DNA of 64,000 nt from Eucalyptus grandis. Lineage: Eukaryota; Streptophyta; Magnoliopsida; Myrtales; Myrtaceae. The notes under the pieces were generated by a model. That model saw nothing but the letters and a program-made list of their open reading frames with translations, made no database searches and had not been told where the DNA came from. Numbering within the stretch: the first letter of the stretch is position 1; each line of letters begins with the position of its first letter. This document shows, in pieces, positions 1-10,996 of this stretch. The stretch spans positions 4,541,501 through 4,605,500 of the forward strand of contig NC_052619.1 in the NCBI RefSeq assembly GCF_016545825.1. Reading direction: 5' to 3'. Made by a program: the position numbers and the translations under genes.

Positions 1-32
1 AAGCCAACTCTGTAGTTGCCTTAAGTACCGTC

Positions 33-833
33 ATGACACCTGCAAATTTGCTAGAAAATAGCCAGTACCATATACAGTTTGAAAAGATCATGAAAAAGTT
101 AAGCCAGCTGCAGGAGCAGAATCCCATGGACCTGTCCAATTACGCCGGCATTGAAATTCTTGAAGAGCTCAAAGCACCTGAATGTGAAAGGTACGCTGAT
201 ACCTCCCGCCCAGAGATCTATTTGCAGGCCTACCTGGTCCGAAGGATGATTCAATCGTACCAATCGAGCTTGACTGGCCCTGCCTTGCGATGGTACATTA
301 TCAGGAAGATTAGTCCCCTTAAAACCTGGAGGGAACTAATTCATGTTTTTCACCAAGAGTATAATCTTGACATCACCCTACCCTACGAAGAGTCGATGAT
401 CGCGGAGCACGAGGAACCGTTAGTTGCTGAGATAAGAGAAGAGCATGTCAATGAAGCCTTGCATGATAAATGGGCAGCTGAACAACACCTTGTTACTGGA
501 AAATTTCTCACTAGGAAAGGCAAGGAGCCTTTGTACGAGATCAAAGACACAGAGCCTGTTCAAGACCGGGGCACGACTGGACAACTCCCCAAGCTTACTC
601 CAAGAGCTAAGGTCCAAAGAATACCAACCCCTATTAACCTGGAAAGTGAATCAAATAGTGAAACTTTAATGTCTCTCACTTCCCTTGACAGAATCAAGCT
701 GGCAAAACGAAGGGCCTTACTCAAAAGGTTTGGACCAGAAGCCAAGAAAAGAAAGCCTAAGCGGATCAATGCAAAGCATCGCCGACGAGCCACCGCACCA
801 AAGCTTCGAACATTCCCAAGAATACAGCTTTGA
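33..833 (+). pseudogene. gag-like ORF, N-terminal part, of the Tat/Ogre-like element
   Basis: 266 open codons with a compact retrotransposon gag motif: ERYADTSRPEIYLQAYLVRR, then QSSLTGPALRWY and TWRELIHVFHQEYN. The same block occurs in the gag of the minus-strand element at 25023-25463 (KYDGTSCPKIHLQTYVVRM), where about a dozen more residues sit between the two halves, so this copy has a small internal deletion. From about residue 215 the frame runs into basic filler. The likely continuation is in another frame from about 685, which implies a frameshift near 685-720. In the virus-like particle gag would be the structural protein. Broken, probably not functional. Confidence 0.6.
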
Positions 834-903
834 AGGCTACCATCCCCTAGAGGACAACCCTGAAGACTTCCCGGCTCCATAATACAATCCCAAGGACTTC
901 TAG

Positions 904-1884
904 CGTTATTTCAACAATGAAACTAACGATTCATCGTATAACTGTTTCCTACTCTCATCCGGGGATGAAGGCCCGTCAGAAAAAGAAGCATACGTCTTTA
1001 TCCGCTACGATCCTAACGAAGTACTAAGCTCGTCCTCTAACCATGAGGATAGCTTCAATACTTTATCCTCGTTCGGAAATTTTGACCCAGAAGAAAGCAA
1101 TGGGATAATCTCGGTAGAATCCAACTCCCCTGAAACAGAAAAATTCACCACTACAACGGATATGCAATGGGAAAACCAGTGGCCCAACCAAGATACATCA
1201 AGCCCGTCTTGTGCTCATAGGATCATGACCCTTAGAGAGATGTGGATACCTAATCTCCGCAAGTATAATGGCACGACTTGCCCCGTGGCCCACTTGCAGT
1301 ACTTCCATGCTGAAATGAGTCGGTACTATGGCCCGATGTCATTCACAACTCAGGCCTTCCAAGAGACTCTTACGGGATCTGCATTACAATGGTTCATCAC
1401 AGCAGATATATACCTCATGAGAGATTGGAATGAGCTGTCTTCTGCATTCCCGCTTCAGTATCAAAGCCAGATTGGAATTGAAGTGCCTTGTCAGAACTTG
1501 GTTCACTTTAGAAGAAGACCAATGGAGGATTTCCAAGCATATGCAAGGAGGTGGGAGGCTTTTATGATGCAAACTTACCCTCGGCTGGCCGAAGAAGAGA
1601 TGATAAAGCTATTCATACGGGCTTTACCTCACAAGCATCGTTGTTGGTTGTATGGATTGCATTTCCATAGCTTCAATGAAGTGGTCCTCTCATGTGAATA
1701 CTTCGAGTCTCATTGGAGGCGAGGAACTCAAAGGCGCTTGATTTCGGAACCAACACTATCAAAGCACTCCTTTACACAGGAGTTTTTATGGGTTTTACTT
1801 GTTTTTATAATTTCATGTTTCTTATCTTATCTAGTGTGTTACGGTTGTATTTTCCATTCCAAGTACTCTATTGTACAGTTATAA
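904..1884 (+). pseudogene. second gag domain (retrotransposon gag) of the Tat/Ogre-like element
   Basis: A frame open from 904 to the stop at 1882-1884 (326 codons; first ATG at 1162). Residues after 1230 give a textbook Ty3-type gag core: PNLRKYNGTTCPVAHLQYF, FQETLTGSALQWF, DWNELSSAFPLQYQ, FRRRPMEDFQAYARRW, EEEMIKLFIRALPH. It follows the first gag-like block in a frame also used from 685, with stops at 880-882 and 901-903 between them. The two blocks are therefore probably one decayed polyprotein with two gag-type domains. The tail after 1740 is hydrophobic and not gag-like; it may be intron or untranslated DNA. Confidence 0.7.
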
Positions 1885-4800
1885 TATTTTGTTTTAAGAG
1901 CATGAGGCGGTACTCCAAACCAGCCCAGTGATGCTATCCAATCATGAAAAAAAAAAATCATCCAAGGAGAAACCGAATTTGGGCTTCCTCATGCTTTTTC
2001 TCCCCCAAAGACTTATTTTGAAAATAAAAAATATTTCATCACCCAAAAGCTTTTGTTAAAACAAGATGATAAATTTAATCATGTTTGTCTTTCTGACTCA
2101 CTCACTTCATGTCTCAGAAGATCATTCTCGTCCCCTTTGACTTAGTGTGACAGGGGGCATTTGAAGCAAGCGCATAAGGTGAACTCGCCAAATTCAAAGA
2201 CACCATGCCAAGAAAATAGGGGCAAATAGAAAGAATCATCCTACACCAAAAAAGGGTAAGTCTTATTCTCTGAATATAATTTAGAAATGAAGTCCTTTCT
2301 CTTCTATTTACAGGAAACGAAAAATAGGACGTAATAGGTATAGGCATACGGTTGGAATCAAGCCGTTCCCAAGAGCTCTATACACCCCACCTTACTCATA
2401 CCCAACTCCTTCACAAGCCAGAGCAATATCCTTTCCCCATAATGTGCCTGAGCAACCAGATGCTGTGGTTTCATCAACGGGACTTCCAGCTTCGACAAGC
2501 CCAAAAGCACAAGGAAGGGATCTTTTCTCTTTCTTTGAATTGGCTACTGTCAACAGAGAAGAAATCTAGACAGATGAAGCAGTCTCTAGCCCCTATTCAA
2601 AATGAGGACCTGGAAACCTAACTTCCTATTCAGACGTGTGCTCTCGCAAGAAGTAATTGCCATCAGAGAATTGGAGGTTTTGATTGTCCATCTCAGATTC
2701 CATAGAAGCTTGAAGTACATGACTTTGCTCAATGCTGCTATAGTTAAAGACAAAAGGAGAAATTCCACAGAAGGAAGGCGTTGAAGATGAATCAACGACC
2801 AGCAATCATGCATACATGGTCACAAGTGAGGAAGGCCAATCGAAAGAAATGTCAAACTATGCCAAGACGAAAAGACTGTCATCGACATTCAAACATCATT
2901 AGGAATCAACAAATACAAACTTTGGAGAATGGTAATTTGGTATCGTTTCCAATACTCCCACTATCTGAACCCGTTTTTGATGTATTTTCCCTATTTAACA
3001 GGGAGCATCACAACTCAAGAACCAAACTCAATGGTTAGGCAAATCAATATTGGCCAAGCTAGTACGTGGAAATGACCCACATCAAATTCACCTGGCTTCG
3101 TGTAAAAAGACATGTCATCCAGGAGCTAATTCAGAGAACATGTGACCTAACAAAGCAAGGGACATAGGACTTCATGTCCCCATCTCACTTCAGGTCCATC
3201 CAATCATCTGCAAACCAGTGAAGGGTAAAGTTGTATCGCTTCCAGTTATTCAACTCTTGAAAGAGTTCATGACTAACACATTCACTCTTGTTTGTTGCAG
3301 GATCACCTGACTGTCAAAAGCAAGGATAAGGAATCAATGAGAAGCATGTCTTGTTTGTTGCAGGATTACCTGACTGTCAAAAACAAAGATAACAAATCAA
3401 TGAGAGGCATGACAAACTCTCCCAAGCAAAATGGCGTCTCAAGGGCAAAAGCAGAGATGCCCTATCAGATCCCCAACCCCGGCTAATCCTTCATGTGTCA
3501 TATCCCTAACCAATAGGGACAACTATCGACACCCATTTGCGAATAACTCTTTTGATGTTCAAAATTTAACATATTTGGAAACACCATTATGTTAACTCCT
3601 AAAGTTGTCAATAGGGTCTTTTTCGAGTTAAAACCATTCACTTGTTTTGAAGAGTTCAAACTCCATCATATTCAAAATGTTGCATGTCATTTCCAGATGA
3701 ATTCTGCATGATGATTTTGTCTGTTTAAGTCATTGATTCCACTAAGGATTATCAGAATAGACAGCTAAGTGAAGAATACAAAATTAATTGAGCATGCTAG
3801 ATGAGGCGTGTCAGAATGATGACAGGCAAGCCATATCCTACACACAAGTCCCCATCTATACACTTGTGAGATGAGTGCAGAAGATTCCATGGCTGCGGGG
3901 TAAAGAGTTCTCTCGCGAATGGTACGATAACCAAAATAGTGAGAGGCATTCCATCGCTCACCCCATTGAGCCCCATACATTGGTGAAGCTTCTCTCATAC
4001 CCCGTCAAGAACAACCCCTACACCGGGGCAGATTAGAAGCGAAGCAGCATCACAAGGTGAGAAGAGAGATAGAAATTTTCTTGCTCGCACTTGCATCAAT
4101 CTTTGGGTGTCTTTATTGCATATGAACACTCACATTAATTTAAGTGCCCTAGAGTCATGAAGAGCAATTCTTTCTTTACGCACTTGTATCCATTGTACAA
4201 CTCAATTGAGTCTGTAAATTCGCCCTCACATGGAGGCAAAGCAGAAGTTATTGTCATAGCCTGAGCGCTGGTTGAAGACGAAGACTCAAGAGTCTAATAA
4301 CGGTGCTTCGATTAAACTTGTCAAGATCAGCTCTCAAGCAACAAGAATAAAAAACATGCATAAAAAAGCAAGGTACCTACGGTAAAAGCAAGGTCAATGT
4401 CCATAAATGAAGAACTGGAATAAAAATAGGGGCATGAAAAGCAAAGTGTGCCTGGTAAAAGCAAGGCCAATGCCCCCCAGTCAAAAATGCAGCTAAGAAA
4501 ATGTTGCTGTTATGGTCCATAGAACCTCCATTTGACAGTGAGAAGAAAGACTGGTGACAAATGCCAAGGCAATCACTAGCTCTCACCCTTTTACACATGA
4601 ATCAAGTCTACGTTGCATCCCATTGTAAAAGTCTCTTCAGACTAAGGACACTTCAATTAACGTAGGATTTCATATGTCTATAAGCATCGCTCGAAGAAGT
4701 ACGAGCAAGATTACTCTATCTCTTTTCGCAGGGTTCTTGACTTGTAAACCCGGAGATGATCGTGCAACATTTTCGTCCATCAGCTTCAACCTTGATGGTC

Positions 4801-5267
4801 CCCTTCGATGAGCCACTGACCAAGACTTCATCACAGTTTCAACAAAGACCTCTCACATTGGTAAAGTCGTACCGTTTGCGAGAATACTCAGACCCCTACT
4901 GACATGATGACAGTGAGATAGTGTGGTCCTTATGAATCATGCATCAATGGTCAGGATAGCCTTTTCCATGAGAGTGAGCGGAAAGTCCTTTCAGACTGAA
5001 AGTCCCTCATCTGGCATGCTCAAGACATCTACATTCTAAATGAAGGTTGTCTTTCAAAATCTTCCCCAGTGGAAATCAAAAGATGCAAACTGACAAAATT
5101 ATCATGCATGAATCTCATTTGAACTCATGAATTTACAGCATATACAATCATGTGTGCATCTTTGTGCAAATAGACATACTCTTAGAGATCAGAGATATTG
5201 CTAGGTAAGCATATCTCTATCCCCATTTGTCTTAAGGTACCTATCACTGTCTAGGTACTCTCTTCTT
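1885..5267. other. non-coding interior of the Tat/Ogre-like element
   Basis: Only short, unconserved frames are present. A proline-rich stretch near 2345-2560 (RALYTPPYSYPTPSQA) looks like the C-terminal part of a gag and is preceded by a splice-acceptor-like TTTACAG near 2311. Introns are known in Ogre elements, but I could not find a convincing donor. No pol motif was seen. A 63-bp duplication lies at 3287-3412. Otherwise I recognise nothing. Confidence 0.5.
3287..3412 (+). repeat. 63-bp direct tandem duplication
   Basis: Two adjacent 63-bp copies (3287-3349 and 3350-3412), each starting CTTGTTTGTTGCAGGAT and differing at a few bases. The period is 21 codons, so the surrounding short reading frame stays open through both copies. 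Confidence 0.85.
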
Positions 5268-5770
5268 GACACTCGACCTATTCGAGTCGTCCCTTGAGTT
5301 TGGGTGCTTGCAATTGTCTCAAGTATCCCGTTGTCTTTGAGTACCCACCACTTGGGTACTCCTCTTAACGACACTCGACCTGTTCGAGTTGTCCTCGGAG
5401 TATTGATACGTGTGACTGACCAAGTATCCCTTTATCGTTGAATACCTACTGCTGTCTAGGTATCCCTATTGTCTTTGAGTACCGGTCACCGTTCGGATAC
5501 TCCCTTTTCCTGACACTCGACCTGTTCGAGTTGTCCCCAGAGTATTGATACTTGTGACTGACCAAGTATTTCTTGGAATACCTACTGCTGTCTAGGTATC
5601 CCCATATCGTCAAGTACCCACCGTTGTCTAGGTACTTCCTTTTCATGACACTCAACTTGCCCGAGTTGTCCCCAAATAATAGCAGCTGTTCAAGCATTCC
5701 ACTGCTTTGTGTGCCTGCGCCTACCCAAGTATGCTTTCTTACACTTGGACCAATTGAGTGGTCCCAGGTT
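5268..5770 (+). repeat. array 1: diverged tandem repeat, units ~100-140 bp
   Basis: Four units starting with GACACTCGACCT-like sequence at 5268, 5370, 5512 and 5648, followed by TTCGAGTTGTCC and shared GAGTACC / CTAGGTATCC pieces. Unit lengths are 102, 142 and 136 bp. This is the most degenerate of the five arrays in the 3' untranslated part of the Tat/Ogre-like element. Confidence 0.7.
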
Positions 5771-5900
5771 GTATCATTAAATACTTGTGTTCATCCAAGT
5801 ATCCAGGTACTTTGTACACCTGTGGCTATCCAGGTGTTCCACCCCTTTTAAGTGCTTGCGGCAATCCAGGTAAGCCTCGTGCTACATTCAAATTCCCTTT

Positions 5901-6640
5901 ACCAGGAGGTGAGAGACCTTCACGAATATTCGGGGCACGTCCTCGATATTCCCCATACCAGGAGGTAAGAGACCTTCACGAATATCTCAGGTACGCCCTC
6001 GATATTCCCAATTACCAGGAGGTGAGAGACCTTCACGAATATCCCAGGTACACCCTCGATATTCCCAATTACCGGGGAGGTGGGAGACCTTCACGAATAT
6101 CCCGTGCACGTCCTCGATATTCCCATTTACCAGGAGGTGAGAGACCTTCATGAATATGCAAGGCATGCCCTTGATATTCCCAATTACCAGGAGATGAGAG
6201 ACCTTCACGAATATCCCAGGTACGCCCTCGATATTCCCAATTACCAGGAGGTGGGAGACCTTCACGAATATCCCAGGTACGTCCTCGATATTCCCATTTA
6301 TCAGGAGGTGAGAGACCTTCATGAATATGCGAGGCATGCCCTCGATATTCCCAATTACCAGGAGGTGAGAGACCTTCACGAATATCCCAGGTACGCCCTC
6401 GATATTCCCAACTACCAGGAGGTGAGAGACCTTCATGAATATCCAAGGTACATCCTCGATATTCCCAATTACCAAGAGGTGAGAGACCTTCATGAATATC
6501 CAAGACCCATCCTCAATATTCCCAATTACCAGGAGGTGAGAAACCTTCATGAATATCCAAGACCCATCCTTGATATTCCAAATACCAGCAGATGAGAGAC
6601 CTTCACGTATATGCAAGACCCATCCTCGATATTTCCACAC
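5901..6640 (+). repeat. array 2: 57-bp minisatellite, ~13 units
   Basis: Units start with ACCAGGAGGTGAGAGACC at 5901, 5957, 6014, 6071, 6129, 6186, 6243, 6300, 6357, 6414, 6471, 6528 and 6584. The period is 57 bp with occasional 56 or 58. Because 57 is divisible by three and the unit lacks stops in several frames, long open frames run through the array on both strands (19-residue repeat YQEVRDLHEYPRYALDIPN on +). I treat these as a by-product of the repeat rather than genes. Confidence 0.9.
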
Positions 6641-6674
6641 GAATATCTCAGGTACATCCTCGATATTCCATACA

Positions 6675-6930
6675 CCAAGAGTTTGTACCTATGATCGTCC
6701 AAGTACCCCTCCGATGCTTGTGATCATCCAGGTTTCCCCCAAGAGTTTGTACCTGTGATCGTCCAAGTACCCCTCCAATGCTTGTGATCATCCAGGTATC
6801 CCCCAAGAGTTTGTACCTGTGATCGTCCAGGTACCCCTCCGATGCTTGTAATCATCCAGGTATCCCCCAAGAGTTTGCACCTGTGATCGTCCAGGTACCC
6901 CTCCGATGCTTGTGATCATCCAGGTATCTT
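6675..6930 (+). repeat. array 3: 64-bp tandem repeat, 4 units
   Basis: Units start with CCAAGAGTTTG at 6675, 6739, 6803 and 6867, exactly 64 bp apart, with the common body ACCTGTGATCGTCC and GATGCTTGTGATCATCCAGG. Copies are very similar, so this array is younger or better homogenised than array 1. Confidence 0.9.
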
Positions 6931-6932
6931 CC

Positions 6933-7490
6933 AAATTGATGCCCTGAGAAAGGTCGGCGCATCCTCCCGAGAAAAGTCGGGTTCCAACTGGTGTCTTCGA
7001 CAGAAGTTAGACGCCCCACAAATCGATGCCCTGAGAAAGGTCGGTGCATCCTCCCGAGAAAGGTCAGGTTCCAACCAATGTCTTTGACAGCAGTCAGACA
7101 CCCCAACAAAATCGATGCCCTGAGAAAGGTCGGCGCATCTCCCGAGAAAGGTCGGGTACCAACTGGTGTCTTCGACAGAATTCAGATGCCCCACAAATCG
7201 ATGCCCTGAGAAAGGTCGGTGCATCCTCCCGAGAAAGGTCGGGTTCCAACAAGTGTCTTTGACAGCAGTCAGACACCCCAACAAAATCGATGCCCCGAGA
7301 AAGGTCGGCGCATCTCCCGAGAAAGGTCGGGTACCAACTGGTGTCTTCGATAGAAGTCAGACACCCAACAAATCGATGCCCTGATAAAGATCGGCGCATC
7401 TCCCGAGAAAGGTCGGGTACCAATCGGTGTCCTTGATACAAATCAGGCACCCACAAATGAGATGCCCTGAGAAAGGTTGGTGCATCTCCC
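6933..7490 (+). repeat. array 4: ~87-bp tandem repeat arranged as ~175-bp dimers
   Basis: Units start with AATCGATGCCCTGAGAAAGG at about 6933, 7021, 7110, 7196, 7285, 7371 and 7456. Spacings alternate 89 and 86 bp. Alternate units share private variants (GTGTCTTCGACAGAA versus GTCTTTGACAGCAGTCAG), so the array was amplified as a two-unit higher-order repeat. Confidence 0.85.
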
Positions 7491-7496
7491 GTCAAG

Positions 7497-8310
7497 GCGA
7501 CCGAAGAAAGGTTCGGGTCCTAGACAAATCATGGATTGTTTTAATAGTCGACCGAAGAATGGTTCGGGTCCCGGGAGAAGCAACTTCCCGTCACGGCGAC
7601 CGAAGAATGGTTCGGTTCTGAAGGAGCAATCTCCCATCAAGGCGACCGAAGAAAGATTCGGATCCTAGACAAATCATGGATTGTTTTAACGGGCGACCGA
7701 AGAATGGTTCGGGTCTGGAGAAGCAACTTCCCGTCACGGCGATCGAAGAATGCTTCGGGTCCGAGACAAACCACCGATTACTCCAACAGCGACCGAAGAA
7801 TGGTTCGGGTCCTGGAAGAGCGATCTCCCATCAAGGCGACAGAAGAAAGGTTCGAGTTCTAGACAAATCATGGATTGTTTTAACAGGCGACCGAAGAATG
7901 GTTCGGGTCCTGGAGAAGCAACTTCCCGTCACGGCGACCGAAGAATGGTTCGGGTCCGAGACAAATCACTAATTACTCTAACAGGCGACCGAAGAATGGT
8001 TCGGGTCCTGAAGGAGCAATCTCCCGTCAAGGCGACCGAAGAAAGGTTCGGGTCCTAGACAAATCATAGATTGTTTTAACAGGCGACCGAAGAATGGTTC
8101 GGGTCCTGGAGAAGCAACTTCCCGTCACGGCGACCGAAGAATGGTTCGGGTCCGAGACAAACCACTGATTACTCCAACAGGCGACCGAAGAATGGTTCGG
8201 GTCCTGAAGGAGCAATCTCCCGTCAAGGCGACCGAAGAAAGGTTCGGGTCCTAGACAAATCATTGATTGTTTTAACAGGCGACCGAAGAATGGTTCGAGC
8301 CCTGGAAAAG
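7497..8310 (+). repeat. array 5: ~49-bp repeat in ~195-bp four-unit higher-order repeats
   Basis: The core GCGACCGAAGAATGGTTCGG recurs about every 49 bp, some 16-17 times. Every fourth unit carries the variant CTAGACAAATCATGGATTG (near 7531, 7669, 7860, 8056 and 8251), giving a higher-order period of 191-196 bp; one interval of about 138 bp has lost a unit. It ends about 260 bp before the 3' LTR. Confidence 0.9.
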
Positions 8311-8559
8311 CAACCTCTTCATATCACCAGGTAAGATGACGCCTTGGTATTTGCCAAAACTCGAGGTTCACACCCTATCTCACTCATTCCCAGTAAGTAA
8401 CTACATGTATCTTCTTATCCGTCTTAGTATATGTAAAGTTATATTGCTCTTTTTCCGCATAGAATAATAAGTCCCAAATAAAATATAATCTACTACGCGT
8501 GCATGAAAAAATTTAAGCATCAATTTGTCTTTGAATGCAACCTCTGCGAACTCACCTTC

Positions 8560-8572
8560 AAAGAGGGGCAGC
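8560..8572 (+). promoter_or_regulatory. polypurine tract of the Tat/Ogre-like element
   Basis: AAAGAGGGGCAGC directly abuts the LTR start TGTTGACACC. This is the plus-strand priming site used in reverse transcription, and it confirms element polarity and the LTR start. Confidence 0.85.
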
Positions 8573-10666
8573 TGTTGACACCTAAATTTCGTTTTTAATT
8601 AATTAGGTTTTTTTTACATTTATTTGTCTTTTTCGGATAGTAAATAATAAATAAATAATAAATAAATAATAAAAAAAAAAACAAAAAAAAACAAAAGCAA
8701 AGCAAAAGCCCAGCCCATCTTTTTCTCCTTTTCTTCTCCCTCCGCGTGGCCCCTATAGCCCATTTTCCTTCACCCCGGCCCGGCCCCTTTCTCTCTTCTT
8801 CTTCCTCCTTCCCTTTCCTTCGCCGCTGCAACTCACGCGCGCGAGGGAGGCCGACGCGCGAAGGACGGCCTACGGCCGAGGAGTGGAGGGCGATGTCGGC
8901 CGGAGGGGATAAGATCACGGGCGCCATTAATGTTGAGCGAACTTCGCCGGAAAGCTCGATGGGACACCGGTTCAGCCGAGCGGAACAGGTGGGCAAGCCG
9001 GAGGCCGGCGACCGAGCCCCTCCGTCGACCGGATTTCCTTCGCCTATAAATAGGTGGCCACAAGCATCGTCGGAGGGTGTGGCGAACTCGGAGATCCTTC
9101 ACTGAGAGACATCGGGAAGGATCGAAGGGCGAGCGCAGGAGAGAACTCGAGTCGCGAGTTCAGCCCACCCTCCACCGAGGGACTTCGGGGAAGGCCGGCG
9201 GCGAGCGACCGAGAAGGTCGATCCGGCCGGTGGAGGCTCGGATCCGGCCCGAGTGAGAGAAGATCGAGGCCGAGGAAGGTCCGGCCGAGATCTACGCCTC
9301 AGATTTGGTTTTTTTGGCTGCTGTTGTTGTTGCCGTCGAACGCTGTGCCGCCGTCGTTCGCCCCGACCGAGATCCCAACGCCGTTGCTGCGACCGATTCG
9401 CCCAAAGCTGCACCGGATCTGAGAGCTGAGGGGCCGTCGTCTCTGCCCTGTCATCCCAACCACCACCGTTTGCCGCCACATCCCGCCGTTGCTATAGCCA
9501 GGTAAACGCCGACGCTTGCCATTCGTCCTCGCCGCCTCGGTCACCACAAGATCCAGTCCTCGGTTGCGCTCTATCCATCGTTCCCCTCTACATCTCCACG
9601 TCGTCGTCGCCGCCGTGCCGCCACGACGCATCCTCCTACCGCGGCTATCCTCTGTATCGCCACCGTCATCGACGCCGATCCGCCGTCCCGGTCCCTCCGA
9701 CAGTGCCGCGTCCAAGCGAAAAAAGAGGCGGCATCGCGTCGGGTCAGGCTCGGGGCAGAAGTGGGTCGCGGCCGGGTAGGGTTCCACGAACCGGGTCGCG
9801 ACTGCGAACCGGTCAAGCATGGGTTGCGGATCGGGTAGGGTTTCGCCTGGGTCGAGTTATGCGCATGGGCCGGGCGATTGTTGGGCTAAAGTTCTTTTAA
9901 CGAAAATGGGCTAAATCGCATGGGCTGTGTTTTTTAAAGAAAAACCAAAAAGGGCCCGAGTCGGGCCCGCCCAGTGGGCCCGTCCAGCACGACTCGGGTC
10001 GGTCCCAACCCGGAACCCGACCCGGGTCGTTTTTTTTTTAAATATATTAATATATTAATATAAAATGTTTTATTTTCTAAAAAATTGAAAAAAATCAAAA
10101 ATAATTTATTTTCCAATAATATTTTGAAAAATATTAAAAAATATTTTATTTTCCAAAAATGCCAAAAATCCAAAAAAAGCCAAAAGTTCATGAAAAAGCC
10201 AAAAAAATTCAGAAAAAGCCAAAAAGACTTGTATTTTTCCAAAAAAAAAAAACCAAAAAATCCCTTTTATGTCCAAAAATGAGAAAAATACTCAAAAATG
10301 TTTTTCCTCCCAAAAATGCATGGAAAATCTCTCAAAAATCCAAAAGCCTTAGGGTTTAAATAAGATTAGGTACCGAAAGGGCATTAGTGATTAACGAGTG
10401 TAATCAAGTCCCCGATCCTAATTTCTCTGGTTGCGCAGGAGCGAGTATTTCTCCCGATACTTCGCTTGGGTTTCTAATCGACTCACCCCAAACCGATTAG
10501 TGGCGACTCCGTTTTAAAATTAATTTACAGGTTAAAAATTTAGATTATTAAAGTCGTGAATTGGTGGACTTGGGAGAGTCCGGGCATAATTAAAATTAGC
10601 CGAGCCATTAGCCTCCTTAGGCGCTCGTACCCGATCGCGGGCACCGGGAAAAAAGAGGTCGCGACA
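8573..10666 (+). repeat. 3' LTR of the Tat/Ogre-like element (2094 bp)
   Basis: Starts TGTTGACACCTAAATTTCG after a polypurine tract and ends GGTCGCGACA, the usual TG...CA LTR ends. It is GC-rich in the middle (8.75-9.85 kb) and A/T-rich after 10.0 kb. Its last ~300 bp (ACCGAAAGGGC...GACTTGGGAGAGT) match, diverged, the end of the minus-strand LTR at 26674-30176. Long open frames in the GC-rich part occur on both strands with arginine/proline-rich composition and are not credible genes. Confidence 0.85.
9045..9052 (+). promoter_or_regulatory. TATA box of the 3' LTR
   Basis: TATAAATA within CGCCTATAAATAGGTGG, about 470 bp into the LTR. Transcription would be expected to begin about 30 bp downstream and define the start of the R region. 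Confidence 0.6.
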
Positions 10667-10996
10667 CATGGAAGAAAAGAAGAAAAATTTGTCTTTGGAT
10701 GAAAAATGCCCTTCACTTGCTGAAGATTTGGCTGATTGGCAAGGTCAGACCCTTCTTTAAAATTGACATGACTACTTTATCTCTTATTTAAAATAAAATC
10801 CAATTTAGATCATTTTTTAAGAAAATAAGAGTGTTTCAAGCCTTTATTTGGAGTTTTCCCTTCATTGACCATTTATTTGTTCATTGCAAGTCGAGATTGT
10901 AAGAGTTCTAGTGACTAGAAATAAAAGAGATAGTTAATTTACTAATTGTCAATCGACTCGTCAACATCTCGATTTACAAGTGTAACAAATACTTAA

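Larger units (their letters stand above)
1..10666 (+). mobile_element. Tat/Ogre-like Ty3-gypsy LTR retrotransposon, non-autonomous, 5' end outside window
   Basis: The right part of a large LTR element. In order it shows a gag-like coding stretch (33-1884), a long non-coding interior, five tandem arrays (5.27-8.31 kb), a polypurine tract and a 3' LTR starting TGTTGACACC and ending CGCGACA. No protease, reverse transcriptase, RNase H or integrase motif is visible in any frame between gag and the LTR, so the copy cannot encode its own pol and would depend on a related element. Tandem arrays between the coding part and the 3' LTR are a known habit of Tat/Ogre elements. Its LTR resembles the LTR at 26674-30176. 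The 5' LTR is outside the window, so the target-site duplication and age cannot be judged. Confidence 0.8.

Noticed and set aside
5987..6640. 217-codon minus-strand and 171-codon plus-strand frames
   Set aside because: Direct consequence of a 57-bp repeat lacking stops; no start context or known domain, though kept as a finding.
7497..8310. CRISPR-like appearance of regularly spaced repeats
   Set aside because: Spacers are themselves repeated every ~195 bp, no cas genes are present, and the setting is a plant retrotransposon: a higher-order tandem repeat.
8746..9900. GC-rich open frames of 60-170 codons
   Set aside because: Inside the 3' LTR; same reasons as above.
10085..10359. Lys-rich frames
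   Set aside because: A/T-rich simple sequence (AAAAATCC-like words) within the LTR; no domain, both strands open.
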